The notes: generated by a model not told the origin, from the letters alone. A stretch of DNA of 6,063 bases from Micavibrio aeruginosavorus (GCA_003240795.1 QFNK01000121.1:1-6063), one strand, 5' to 3'. Shown: positions 1 through 6,052, numbered from the stretch's first letter. Made by a program: numbers and translations.

Positions 1-976
1 TGGAATTGCCGTCGAAATCACGGTCGGAAGACGTACCTAGGTGGTATTTCACGTCGCCCGAACCTTGGACATCATTCGGCACGGCGGAATTGCCCTGGAA
101 TTCTGAGAAGACAGCCGTAAACGGCTTGCCCATTACGTTTGTCAGGACGTTCAGGCGGCCGCGGTGCGCCATGCCCACCACGATTTCCTTCAGGCCCAGC
201 TGGCCGCCGCGCTTCATGATCTGCTCGATACACGGGATCAGGGATTCACCGCCGTCGAGACCGAAACGCTTGGTACCGACATACTTGGTATGCAGGAACT
301 TTTCAAAGCATTCCGCGGCGACCAGGCGTTGCAGGATCGCGCGTTTGCCGTTGACCGTGAATTCCGTCTGGTTGCGCGGCTCTTCGATACGCTCCTGGAT
401 CCAGGACTTCTCTTCCGGATCGGACATGTGCAGGAATTCAACGCCGATCGTGCCGCAGTATGTCTGCTTGAGCGCCGTCATGATTTCATCGAGCGTCGCA
501 TATTCCATGCCGAGAACACCACCGACGAAAATCGTCTTGCCCTTGTCCGCGTCCGTAAAGCCGTAATGCGCGGGATCGAGTTCCGGATGGTAGTCGATAA
601 CCTTCAGGCCCAGCGGATCGAGGTTTGCGAGCAAGTGGCCGCGGGCGCGGTAAGCGCGTATCAGTTGCAGGGCGCGGATCGAATCCAGCGCCGTCTGGCG
701 CGCATCGCCCGATGCGGCGGAAGGCTGGCCGTGCGTGTTGGCGTTGTTATTGGCAGGCTGCACGCCTTCAAAGCCGTTCTGGTCGCGGCGGTTTTCGCTC
801 GGCGTCCAGCTCGCGCCATGGAGTTCGCGCAGAACGCCGACCTCGCGGTCGTTCAGGCCCTTGAAGAAGTCCTTCCAGCTTGCATCCACGCTACCCGGAT
901 TTTTGAGGTAGCTGGCATAAAGATGGGCGATATATTCGGAGTTTACACCGGTCAGGAAGGAAAGATTCTCGGACAT
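1..976 (-). CDS. sucA: 2-oxoglutarate dehydrogenase E1 component, N-terminal 325 codons (runs off the left edge)
   Basis: This is the thiamine-diphosphate-dependent E1 subunit of the cytoplasmic 2-oxoglutarate dehydrogenase complex. It decarboxylates 2-oxoglutarate and passes the succinyl group to the lipoyl arm of SucB (E2). Translating the reverse strand from 976 gives an open frame to base 1, starting MSENLSFLTGVNSEYIAHLY. Residues 1-45 match the short conserved N-terminal segment of SucA, thought to contact E2. Residues about 55-92 are a polar, Asn/Gly-rich linker. The E1 core follows, with RAYRARGHLLANLDPLG (108-124), GMAHRGRLNVLTNVMGKP (268-285, active-site His271) and GDVKYHLG (307-314). 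The family runs to about 930-990 residues, so roughly two thirds, including most of the cofactor site, lies outside. No in-frame alternative start was seen just upstream. The nearest good Shine-Dalgarno sequence is unusually far away (see 988-1014). It is separated from sucD by a terminator and another gene, so it is probably its own transcription unit. Confidence 0.96.
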   Translation of the reverse strand, partial: MSENLSFLTGVNSEYIAHLYASYLKNPGSVDASWKDFFKGLNDREVGVLRELHGASWTPSENRRDQNGFEGVQPANNNANTHGQPSAASGDARQTALDSIRALQLIRAYRARGHLLANLDPLGLKVIDYHPELDPAHYGFTDADKGKTIFVGGVLGMEYATLDEIMTALKQTYCGTIGVEFLHMSDPEEKSWIQERIEEPRNQTEFTVNGKRAILQRLVAAECFEKFLHTKYVGTKRFGLDGGESLIPCIEQIMKRGGQLGLKEIVVGMAHRGRLNVLTNVMGKPFTAVFSEFQGNSAVPNDVQGSGDVKYHLGTSSDRDFDGNS

Positions 977-987
977 TTCTATATTGC

Positions 988-1014
988 GCCCGCCCCGTAA
1001 CGGGCGGCTCCTTT
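988..1014 (-). promoter_or_regulatory. sucA translation-initiation region: AAAGGAG followed by a GC-rich hairpin
   Basis: On the reverse strand a strong Shine-Dalgarno sequence, AAAGGAG (1014-1008), sits 31 bases before the sucA ATG, too far for normal spacing. Between them lies a GC-rich inverted repeat: CCGCCC (1007-1002), a six-base loop, then GGGCGG (995-990). An alternative pairing is GCCCG (1005-1001) with CGGGC (992-988). Folding would loop out the intervening bases and bring the Shine-Dalgarno to a workable distance, or it could hinder initiation. The sequence and pairing are seen directly; the effect is inference. Nothing closer to the ATG resembles a good ribosome site except the GC-rich arm itself. 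Confidence 0.45.
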
Positions 1015-1032
1015 ATTTGTCATTTGAATAGG

Positions 1033-1052
1033 TTGCGGCTTTTCATCCGCAA
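1033..1052. other. Short perfect inverted repeat in the sucA leader
   Basis: TTGCGG (1033-1038) and CCGCAA (1047-1052) form a six-base-pair stem with an eight-base loop, between the small helical gene and sucA. No T-run follows on either strand, so it is not a convincing intrinsic terminator. It could be a leader hairpin upstream of sucA or chance. Confidence 0.3.
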
Positions 1053-1095
1053 GGCGGCATATTACAGCCAAGGCCCGCAAACAAAAAGCCCTAAC

Positions 1096-1123
1096 CTTGT
1101 ACGCTTTACAGTAAATTTTGCAA
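1096..1123 (-). promoter_or_regulatory. Candidate sucA promoter with a palindrome in its spacer
   Basis: Read on the reverse strand, TTGCAA (1123-1118) and TACAAG (1101-1096) are 16 bases apart. Each matches the sigma-70-type consensus at four of six positions, which is weak. The spacer holds the palindrome TTTACTGTAAA (1115-1105), a plausible operator position for a repressor. The start site would fall near 1089, giving a leader of a little over 110 bases carrying the two hairpins described separately. A promoter somewhere here is expected because sucA follows an unrelated gene, but this particular match is tentative. Confidence 0.3.
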
Positions 1124-1135
1124 GGGTTGCGAGCG

Positions 1136-1708
1136 TTACAGCCTGTGGCCGAGCGCGGCGGACAAGCTTGAAAGAGCTTCCCGCTCCGCAGCACTGATGT
1201 TGAGGTGGTCGAGGGCGCTATGCGCTTCTTCCCCGCCGATCAGGCTAGATAAAAGCGACTGGAAAAATCCGGCATCATGCCCCGCGGTTGCCGCGCCGTC
1301 TGCCGTTTCGCGGAATGCCATCGCAACGCCCAATGCGATATCCAGGATCAGACCTTTAAACGCCGAGAGGTCTCCCGCGCCCATCATGGTGACAAGGTCG
1401 TCCACAAGGGAGGATGCCTCCGACGGCACCGCGCCGATGTCCTTCGACCACGATGGCCAAGCCCCGCGCTCTGCAAGACAGTCCATCAGCACCTTCTGAG
1501 AGAACGGCGGCAAGCCCGTCTTCATCGCATAACCGCGCAGGATTTCGGTCAGGGATTGTATCTCTGCCTCCTGCGCGTCCCACCCGCCCGTAACGTCCGA
1601 AAAACTGACATACAGTCCGGCGCGGTACGGCAGGGATACCAGCATCTTCTGCCGCTCCGGTGAAAGGGCATCATAGATTTCATTCGCGCTGTAGGCCGAT
1701 GGCTCCAT
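1136..1708 (-). CDS. Uncharacterised 190-residue helical protein between sucD and sucA, possibly TerB-like
   Basis: I do not recognise this protein with confidence. The ATG at 1708 is preceded by a good ribosome site, AAAGGA seven bases upstream, which supports the start, and the frame ends in TAA at 1136. The protein has no signal peptide or evident membrane segment, is acidic overall and appears largely alpha-helical, so it is probably cytoplasmic. Residues about 23-60 (LVSLPYRAGLYVSFSDVTGG, then an acidic helix) and about 112-135 (DLSAFKGLILDIALGVAMAF) have the hydrophobic-helix pattern of TerB-like helical domains, in which a short loop precedes a Glu-containing helix. That resemblance is from memory of the pattern and is weak. 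No catalytic motif is visible. The gene begins about 50 bases after the sucD terminator, so it depends on read-through or a weak promoter I could not identify. Codon use and GC content look like those of the suc genes, suggesting a long-term resident. Confidence 0.8.
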   Translation of the reverse strand: MEPSAYSANEIYDALSPERQKMLVSLPYRAGLYVSFSDVTGGWDAQEAEIQSLTEILRGYAMKTGLPPFSQKVLMDCLAERGAWPSWSKDIGAVPSEASSLVDDLVTMMGAGDLSAFKGLILDIALGVAMAFRETADGAATAGHDAGFFQSLLSSLIGGEEAHSALDHLNISAAEREALSSLSAALGHRL

Positions 1709-1754
1709 AGGAACGTCCTTTCCGTTGATGGGAACAAGGTAGTATGAAAGGCGG

Positions 1755-1783
1755 AAAAGAAAAAGGCCGGATCGCTCCGGCCT
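1755..1783 (-). terminator. Intrinsic terminator downstream of sucD
   Basis: On the reverse strand, AGGCCGGA (1783-1776) and TCCGGCCT (1771-1764) form an eight-base-pair GC-rich stem with a GCGA tetraloop. The stem is followed by TTTT, C, TTTT. It begins 27 bases after the sucD stop codon. It should separate the sucD transcript from the 190-residue gene and sucA. A weaker T-rich tail (TCTTTT) follows on the plus strand, where no gene would use it. Confidence 0.9.
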
Positions 1784-1809
1784 CTTTTAAAGAATGTTCG
1801 GGGACGGGA

Positions 1810-2685
1810 CTACGCCGCCATCGCCTTGACCACGGCTTCGCCGAGACCTGCAGGGGAATCGGAAACAACGAAACCGGCTGAGCGCATAGCTTCCATTTTC
1901 GCCGCCGCCGTGTCGTCGCCGCCGGAGATGATGGCGCCAGCATGGCCCATACGCTTGCCCGGAGGAGCCGTTGCACCGGCGATAAAGCCCGCGATCGGTT
2001 TCTTCGTTTTCAGGGATTTGTAGTATTCGGCCGCTTCGATCTCCGCCGTACCGCCGATTTCGCCGATCATGACGATGCTTTCCGTTTCAGGGTCATTCAT
2101 GAACAGTTCGAGGCAGTCGATGAAGTTCGTGCCGTTGACAGGGTCGCCGCCAATGCCGATACAGGTGGATTGACCGAGGCCGGCCGCGCCTGTTTGCGCA
2201 ACAGCTTCATAGGTCAGCGTGCCGGAGCGGGAAACGATCCCGACCTTGCCGCGCTTGTGGATGTGACCCGGCATAATGCCGATTTTGCATTCGCCCGGCG
2301 TAATGACGCCCGGGCAGTTCGGGCCGATCAGGCGCGTTTTGGAACCGGACAGGGCGCGTTTTACCTTCACCATGTCCAGAACAGGAATACCTTCGGTTAT
2401 GCAGACGACCAGCGGGATTTTCGCGTCGATCGCTTCGAGGATGGAGTCAGCCGCGAATGGAGGCGGAACATAGATCACGGAGGCATTCGCGCCCGTTTTC
2501 TTGACGGCTTCGTCCACCGTGTTGAAGACCGGCAGGCCGAGGTGGTTTTGACCGCCCTTGCCCGGCGTTACGCCCCCAACCATTTTCGTGCCGTAGGCGA
2601 TTGCCTGTTCGCTGTGGAACGTGCCTTGCGCGCCCGTGAAACCCTGACAGATCACCTTCGTGTCTTTGCCTACCAATACGGCCAT
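1810..2685 (-). CDS. sucD: Succinyl-CoA synthetase (succinate-CoA ligase) alpha subunit
   Basis: SucD is the CoA-binding, phosphohistidine-bearing subunit of the cytoplasmic enzyme that interconverts succinyl-CoA and succinate with formation of ATP or GTP; SucC is its partner. The 291-residue length is normal for the family (E. coli 289). The N-terminal CoA-binding Rossmann domain includes VICQGFTGAQGTFH (11-24), GGVTPGKGGQNHLGLPVF (37-54) and the ITEGIPVLDM stretch (96-105). The succinate/CoA region RLIGPNCPGVITPGECKIG is at 118-136. The ligase domain has GIVSRSGTLTYE (149-160), IGEIGG (207-212) and GHAGAIISGG (247-256), with the phosphorylated active-site His at 248. All key motifs are intact. 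The ATG at 2685 has only a weak ribosome site (AAAGAGA, about six bases upstream), but the N-terminus matches the family. Unusually, it is separated from sucC by an opposite-strand gene, and it carries its own candidate promoter and its own terminator. Confidence 0.98.
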   Translation of the reverse strand: MAVLVGKDTKVICQGFTGAQGTFHSEQAIAYGTKMVGGVTPGKGGQNHLGLPVFNTVDEAVKKTGANASVIYVPPPFAADSILEAIDAKIPLVVCITEGIPVLDMVKVKRALSGSKTRLIGPNCPGVITPGECKIGIMPGHIHKRGKVGIVSRSGTLTYEAVAQTGAAGLGQSTCIGIGGDPVNGTNFIDCLELFMNDPETESIVMIGEIGGTAEIEAAEYYKSLKTKKPIAGFIAGATAPPGKRMGHAGAIISGGDDTAAAKMEAMRSAGFVVSDSPAGLGEAVVKAMAA

Positions 2686-2734
2686 TTTCGTCTCTTTCGC
2701 TGAAGTTCGAGTGAACGGTTTAAAAGTCCCCTTC

Positions 2735-2762
2735 TTTATAAAGACATGGCCCGCGAAATCAA
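2735..2762 (-). promoter_or_regulatory. Candidate sigma-70-type promoter for sucD
   Basis: On the reverse strand, TTGATT (2762-2757) and TATAAA (2740-2735) are separated by 16 bases. They match consensus at four and five of six positions. The start point would be near 2728, giving a leader of about 43 bases before the sucD ATG. A promoter is needed here because the upstream sucC transcript meets a strong terminator and an opposing gene, so position and match agree. Confidence 0.6.
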
Positions 2763-2835
2763 GGTTTGGATACCCCTAAAAAGCGCCTTTTCTTCCCCTC
2801 CTTCGGCAACAAAAATCCATGAATTTACTTTATGT

Positions 2836-2851
2836 TAAACGAAGGCGTTTA
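2836..2851. repeat. Perfect inverted repeat in the sucD / 611-codon gene divergent region
   Basis: TAAACG (2836-2841), a four-base spacer AAGG, and CGTTTA (2846-2851) form a perfect six-base inverted repeat. It overlaps TATGAT (2850-2855), the best -10-like element for the plus-strand gene; I found no good -35 with proper spacing. It could be an operator controlling that gene, part of its leader, or chance. Confidence 0.4.
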
Positions 2852-2894
2852 TGATGGGCGGAAATAAGCTAGGGGAATTGTACAAGGATACAAA

Positions 2895-4730
2895 ATGGCA
2901 GCGAGTCCGGACATAGAAATCACCCAAAAGGACAGGCGGCAGGCCGCGCGCGACAACCGCGAAGCCCTGGCCCGCAAGATTTCCGGGCAAAAGCCTTCTG
3001 ACCTCGCCGAATATCTTTTAAGCAATTTCGAGACGTTCGAGCGCATCCTGCCCCGCGGCGCGGACCTCGATGAAACGATCGACACCCTGCGCGGCGGCGA
3101 CAAAGCCGAACAAAAGAAAACCAAAAAGCTTCTGGGCAAGGCCGTCAGCCGTTTGAAAGACAACGCGGTAGAAGGGCTGGCCTTTAAAAAGCTTGGCATC
3201 AAAGAAGCATCGGCATCCGATTACTCCTTCAAGCGTGAACGCGAAGCGGCCAAGATTAAAAAACAGCGCGGAAAACTCTTATCCGCTGCGGCAAACGTAG
3301 GAAAATTTGCTACAGGTATCGCCGCCGCCCATATTATCGTGCCCGCAAAAGCGGTGCAGGCATTGGGCGCTGCGGTAAAACCTTTTGGCTATCTGCTCAA
3401 AAGCATGGGGCAACTCGCTGCCGCATATCCGAAGCCGGCTGCACTGACCCTGTCCGCCGCCCTCGCGGGCGCGGCGGGATATGGTTTGTCGCCCGTCGAT
3501 TCCGCGCCCTACCTGACAAAAATGAATCCGGAATATGCGAAGGCATTCAGCAGGGCCTGCACACCTGATGTATTAAAGGGAAACTCTCCCCTGAATGCCC
3601 AGTATGCGATTTACTTCGAACCCGACGGCAAAAACCCGCGCGCCGAGCATGCCTATCACACGATGATGTCAGGGGCGCGTCACGGGGTCCCCGCTATCGG
3701 TTTGCACTTCATCTCCTACTTCGAAACAATCGGGTTCAGGGAAATGATGGCGCAAAAATCCAGCGCCTCGAACCCCTTCCAGTTCCTGAACGAAACCAAG
3801 CTTGTCTATCTTAAACGCTATGGAGCGCAAACATTCGAATATCAGGAAGCCGCCGACCGGATTGCCGCGCGCACTGGCAAACCGTCAGACCATTTGCTCG
3901 TAAACGCTATAGATACCGTACGCAGTACGGACGAAACAAAACTAAGGGAAATGGCACGCTCGCAAAAAATGCCGGGCAGTATATATGAAGGCATTCGCAC
4001 CGCCGACCTCTCCGCGATGGCATCAGAATTGATTGCATTGGATATTGCGAAGCAGAAGCCTGGAATAAAAAATCCGTCCAACACCCCCGAACAAGTGTTG
4101 GATATGATCGTGGATTATTATGACGAGCACCATTTCCTTGGCATGGGAAACTATGCCCTTCTCAGTAATGTGGCAAAAAAATACCCGAACCTTCCGTTGT
4201 CAGACAAGACACAGCTTGCAAAGCACGTTGGTGAAAAAGATGCTGGAAAAATTACAGAATTTGCGAAAGCAAACCCTGTTTTCTTCAAGGACAGCACTAC
4301 CGCGCCGCAAGCGCTGGCCGCCATCAAGCAGAAGTTCGTCGACTTCGTAAAACCGGAATACCAGCGCTTTGCCGCAAGCTACACCGGTACTCAGTCCGTA
4401 TCGCATATCTGTCTTGCGGAGTCCGGTATCAAGAATATCCCGGAAACAATACCGCGATATCAGGTGCTGGCCCTTCAGGTTACAGGCGCGTATCAGGCCT
4501 ATATCCCTGACACGGTAAAAACCGGCCTTCAAAAAGGTTTTATACAGGCGACCAACTATTTCAGCCCGGAAACGCAAACCGTTGAAATCAAAACGCAGGA
4601 TAGGAATAAAATGAGTATCGAGACTCTGATCCTGCAGGAATCACAACCAGGAACGCTTGTGAACGTGCCGCTTCCGACACCGCGCCCTGAATATAAGATA
4701 AAGCAGGCAAAGCCACTTCCCGTCATATAA
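2895..4730 (+). CDS. Putative membrane-tethered, diverged lytic transglycosylase-like protein (SLT/lysozyme-like fold)
   Basis: This 611-residue protein lies head-to-head with sucD and tail-to-tail with sucC. The ATG has a clear ribosome site, AAGGA with six-base spacing. Residues 1-127 are basic, Lys/Arg-rich and probably helical, with no signal peptide. Hydrophobic stretches follow at about 136-160 and 181-200; the second is the better membrane span. Residues about 255-430 resemble a family of SLT-type transglycosylases: GVPAIGLHFISYFETIGF (264-281), with Glu277 where the catalytic acid should be; SSASNPFQF (289-297), matching the usual SSATGLFQF-type motif at the same distance; T301 and KRYGA (307-311), matching the TWL and K-x-x-GA elements; and YYDEHHFLG (408-416), matching the downstream LYLAHFLG-type motif. 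If one span is used, this domain is periplasmic and would act on peptidoglycan; with two spans it would be cytoplasmic. The only two cysteines (222, 506) both follow the hydrophobic region. The Pro-rich C-terminal tail (590-611) is unassigned. Sampled lines near 4081-4260 are about 40-45% GC against 58-70% in sampled sucC/sucD lines, which may reflect acquisition or weaker codon selection. Activity is unproven. Confidence 0.85.
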   Translation: MAASPDIEITQKDRRQAARDNREALARKISGQKPSDLAEYLLSNFETFERILPRGADLDETIDTLRGGDKAEQKKTKKLLGKAVSRLKDNAVEGLAFKKLGIKEASASDYSFKREREAAKIKKQRGKLLSAAANVGKFATGIAAAHIIVPAKAVQALGAAVKPFGYLLKSMGQLAAAYPKPAALTLSAALAGAAGYGLSPVDSAPYLTKMNPEYAKAFSRACTPDVLKGNSPLNAQYAIYFEPDGKNPRAEHAYHTMMSGARHGVPAIGLHFISYFETIGFREMMAQKSSASNPFQFLNETKLVYLKRYGAQTFEYQEAADRIAARTGKPSDHLLVNAIDTVRSTDETKLREMARSQKMPGSIYEGIRTADLSAMASELIALDIAKQKPGIKNPSNTPEQVLDMIVDYYDEHHFLGMGNYALLSNVAKKYPNLPLSDKTQLAKHVGEKDAGKITEFAKANPVFFKDSTTAPQALAAIKQKFVDFVKPEYQRFAASYTGTQSVSHICLAESGIKNIPETIPRYQVLALQVTGAYQAYIPDTVKTGLQKGFIQATNYFSPETQTVEIKTQDRNKMSIETLILQESQPGTLVNVPLPTPRPEYKIKQAKPLPVI

Positions 4731-4755
4731 AAAAACGCCCCTTGCGGGGCGTTTT
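4729..4755. terminator. Bidirectional terminator shared by sucC and the 611-codon gene
   Basis: AAAACGCCCC (4732-4741), loop TTGC and GGGGCGTTTT (4746-4755) form a perfect ten-base-pair stem between the two convergent stop codons. For sucC (minus strand) the hairpin is followed by a run of seven T (4735-4729), a strong signal that starts four bases past the stop. For the plus-strand gene the T tract is shorter (four). The stronger orientation ends the sucC transcript, cutting it off from sucD. Confidence 0.92.
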
Positions 4756-4758
4756 GAA

Positions 4759-5964
4759 TTATGCGGCTTTCTGTGCCTTTTCGGTGGCTTCGACCACCTT
4801 TTTGGCGGCATCGGCCAGATTGTCGGCCGCAATGATCGGCAGGCCGGAATTGTTGAGGATTTCCTTGCCCTCTTTCACGTTCGTCCCTTCGAGGCGAACG
4901 ACAAGCGGAACGGAGAGCGAGACTTCTTTCGCGGCGGCGATGATGCCGTTCGCGATGATGTCGCACTTCATGATACCGCCGAAGATGTTGACCAGAACGC
5001 CTTTGACGTTCTTGTCGGACAGGATGATCTTGAACGCAGCCGTAACGCGTTCCGTCGTCGCGCCGCCGCCGACATCCAGGAAGTTTGCAGGCTCGCCGCC
5101 ATACAGCTTGATGATGTCCATCGTCGCCATCGCAAGACCGGCGCCGTTGACCATGCATCCGATGTTGCCTTCCATGCGGACATAGGACAGTTCCCAGTCT
5201 TTCGCGATACGCTCGTTCTCGTCCTCTTCGGACTCATCGCGCATACCGTTCACAGTTGCCTGACGGAACAGGGCATTGTCGTCGAAGTTCATTTTCGCAT
5301 CCAGCGCGAGGACTTCGTTCTTGTCCGTCACGATCAGCGGATTGATCTCGACGATCGAGCAGTCCAGCTCGATAAACGCCTTGTAAAGAGCGGCAAAGAA
5401 TTTCTGCGCACTCTTCATCGCATCGCCTTCCAGGCCTAGGCCGAATGCCAGCGTACGGGCATGGTGGCTCTGGAAACCGGCCGCAGGGTCGATTGCGACG
5501 CGCGTGATTTTTTCAGGATGGCTGTGCGCCACTTCCTCGATATCCATACCGCCTTCGGTGGACGTCATGAACGTCACGCGGGACGTCGCACGGTCGAGAA
5601 CGACGGAGCAGTAATATTCTTTTTTGATGTCAACGCCGTCCGTGACATAGAGGCGCTGAACCAGCTTGCCTTCCGGACCCGTCTGGATCGTCACCAGCGT
5701 TTCGTTCAGCATCGCCGTCGCAGCGGCCTTTACTTCATCGGCCGTCTTGCAGAGACGGACGCCGCCCTTGCCTTCCGGGTTGTTCTTGAACTTGCCCGCG
5801 CCGCGGCCGCCTGCATGAATCTGCGCCTTGACGACATACAAAGGACCCGGCAGCTCGGAAGCGGCTTTAACGGCCTCATCAACGCTCATGGCAGGAATAC
5901 CCTTCGGTACGGCCACGCCGTATTTCGCCAGAAGTTCCTTTGCCTGATATTCATGGATATTCAT
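4759..5964 (-). CDS. sucC: Succinyl-CoA synthetase (succinate-CoA ligase) beta subunit
   Basis: SucC is the nucleotide- and succinate-binding subunit that works with SucD in the TCA cycle, forming ATP or GTP while releasing succinate and CoA. At 401 residues it is slightly longer than E. coli SucC (388); the extra length is partly an acidic insertion (SEEDENE, 245-251) and an Ala/Lys-rich tail. It opens with the family signature MNIHEYQAKELLAKYGV. The ATP-grasp nucleotide region shows VVKAQIHAGGRGAGKF (44-59, Lys46). The metal-binding residues are in VEINPL (205-210, Glu206 and Asn208) and ALDAKMNFDDNA (220-231, Asp222). The C-terminal ligase domain has GNIGCMVNGAGLAMATMD (266-283), FLDVGGGAT (295-303) and NIFGGIMKCDIIANGI (326-341). 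The start is supported by AAAGGA ten bases upstream. Nucleotide preference cannot be decided from what I see. sucD does not follow directly: a terminator and a reversed gene intervene. Confidence 0.98.
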   Translation of the reverse strand: MNIHEYQAKELLAKYGVAVPKGIPAMSVDEAVKAASELPGPLYVVKAQIHAGGRGAGKFKNNPEGKGGVRLCKTADEVKAAATAMLNETLVTIQTGPEGKLVQRLYVTDGVDIKKEYYCSVVLDRATSRVTFMTSTEGGMDIEEVAHSHPEKITRVAIDPAAGFQSHHARTLAFGLGLEGDAMKSAQKFFAALYKAFIELDCSIVEINPLIVTDKNEVLALDAKMNFDDNALFRQATVNGMRDESEEDENERIAKDWELSYVRMEGNIGCMVNGAGLAMATMDIIKLYGGEPANFLDVGGGATTERVTAAFKIILSDKNVKGVLVNIFGGIMKCDIIANGIIAAAKEVSLSVPLVVRLEGTNVKEGKEILNNSGLPIIAADNLADAAKKVVEATEKAQKAA

Positions 5965-6023
5965 GTTGTGTCAGTCCTTTGATTTCATTCAGTAAATGCA
6001 GAATTGCGGTAAAATCTCACCAT

Positions 6024-6052
6024 TTTCTACCACTGCGGCGCGGCAATGACAA
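6024..6052 (-). promoter_or_regulatory. Candidate promoter for sucC
   Basis: On the reverse strand, TTGTCA (6052-6047; five of six consensus bases) and TAGAAA (6029-6024; four of six) are separated by 17 bases. The start would lie near 6017, about 50 bases before the sucC ATG. If mdh lies just upstream, as is common in alphaproteobacteria, sucC may also receive read-through from it. The match is by eye. Confidence 0.5.

Noticed and set aside
164..1000. Long plus-strand open frame (278 codons) opposite sucA
   Set aside because: It is antisense to the clearly recognisable SucA coding frame, has an Arg/Val-rich composition typical of reverse-complement frames of GC-rich genes, and shows no family motif or ribosome site.
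1033..1052. Intrinsic terminator after the 190-residue gene
   Set aside because: The TTGCGG/CCGCAA stem is short with an eight-base loop and no following T-run on either strand, so it is listed only as an inverted repeat.
1942..2703. Plus-strand open frame (253 codons) opposite sucD
   Set aside because: It lies entirely on the non-coding strand of an intact sucD. The Arg/Asp/Phe-rich translation is what antisense of this codon use produces.
2686..2894. Possible scar of a mobile element (terminal repeats, target duplication) beside the inserted gene
   Set aside because: I looked for matching direct or inverted repeats flanking 2895-4730 and saw none by eye, and no transposase or integrase sequence is present. 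The mechanism of the insertion is not visible.
4556..5158. Minus-strand 200-codon frame overlapping sucC and the 611-codon gene
   Set aside because: It is an out-of-frame reading of sucC (Arg/His-rich) that continues through the terminator into the antisense of another gene.
5461..5982. Plus-strand open frame (173 codons) opposite the 5' part of sucC
   Set aside because: Antisense to intact sucC; no motif and no plausible start signals.
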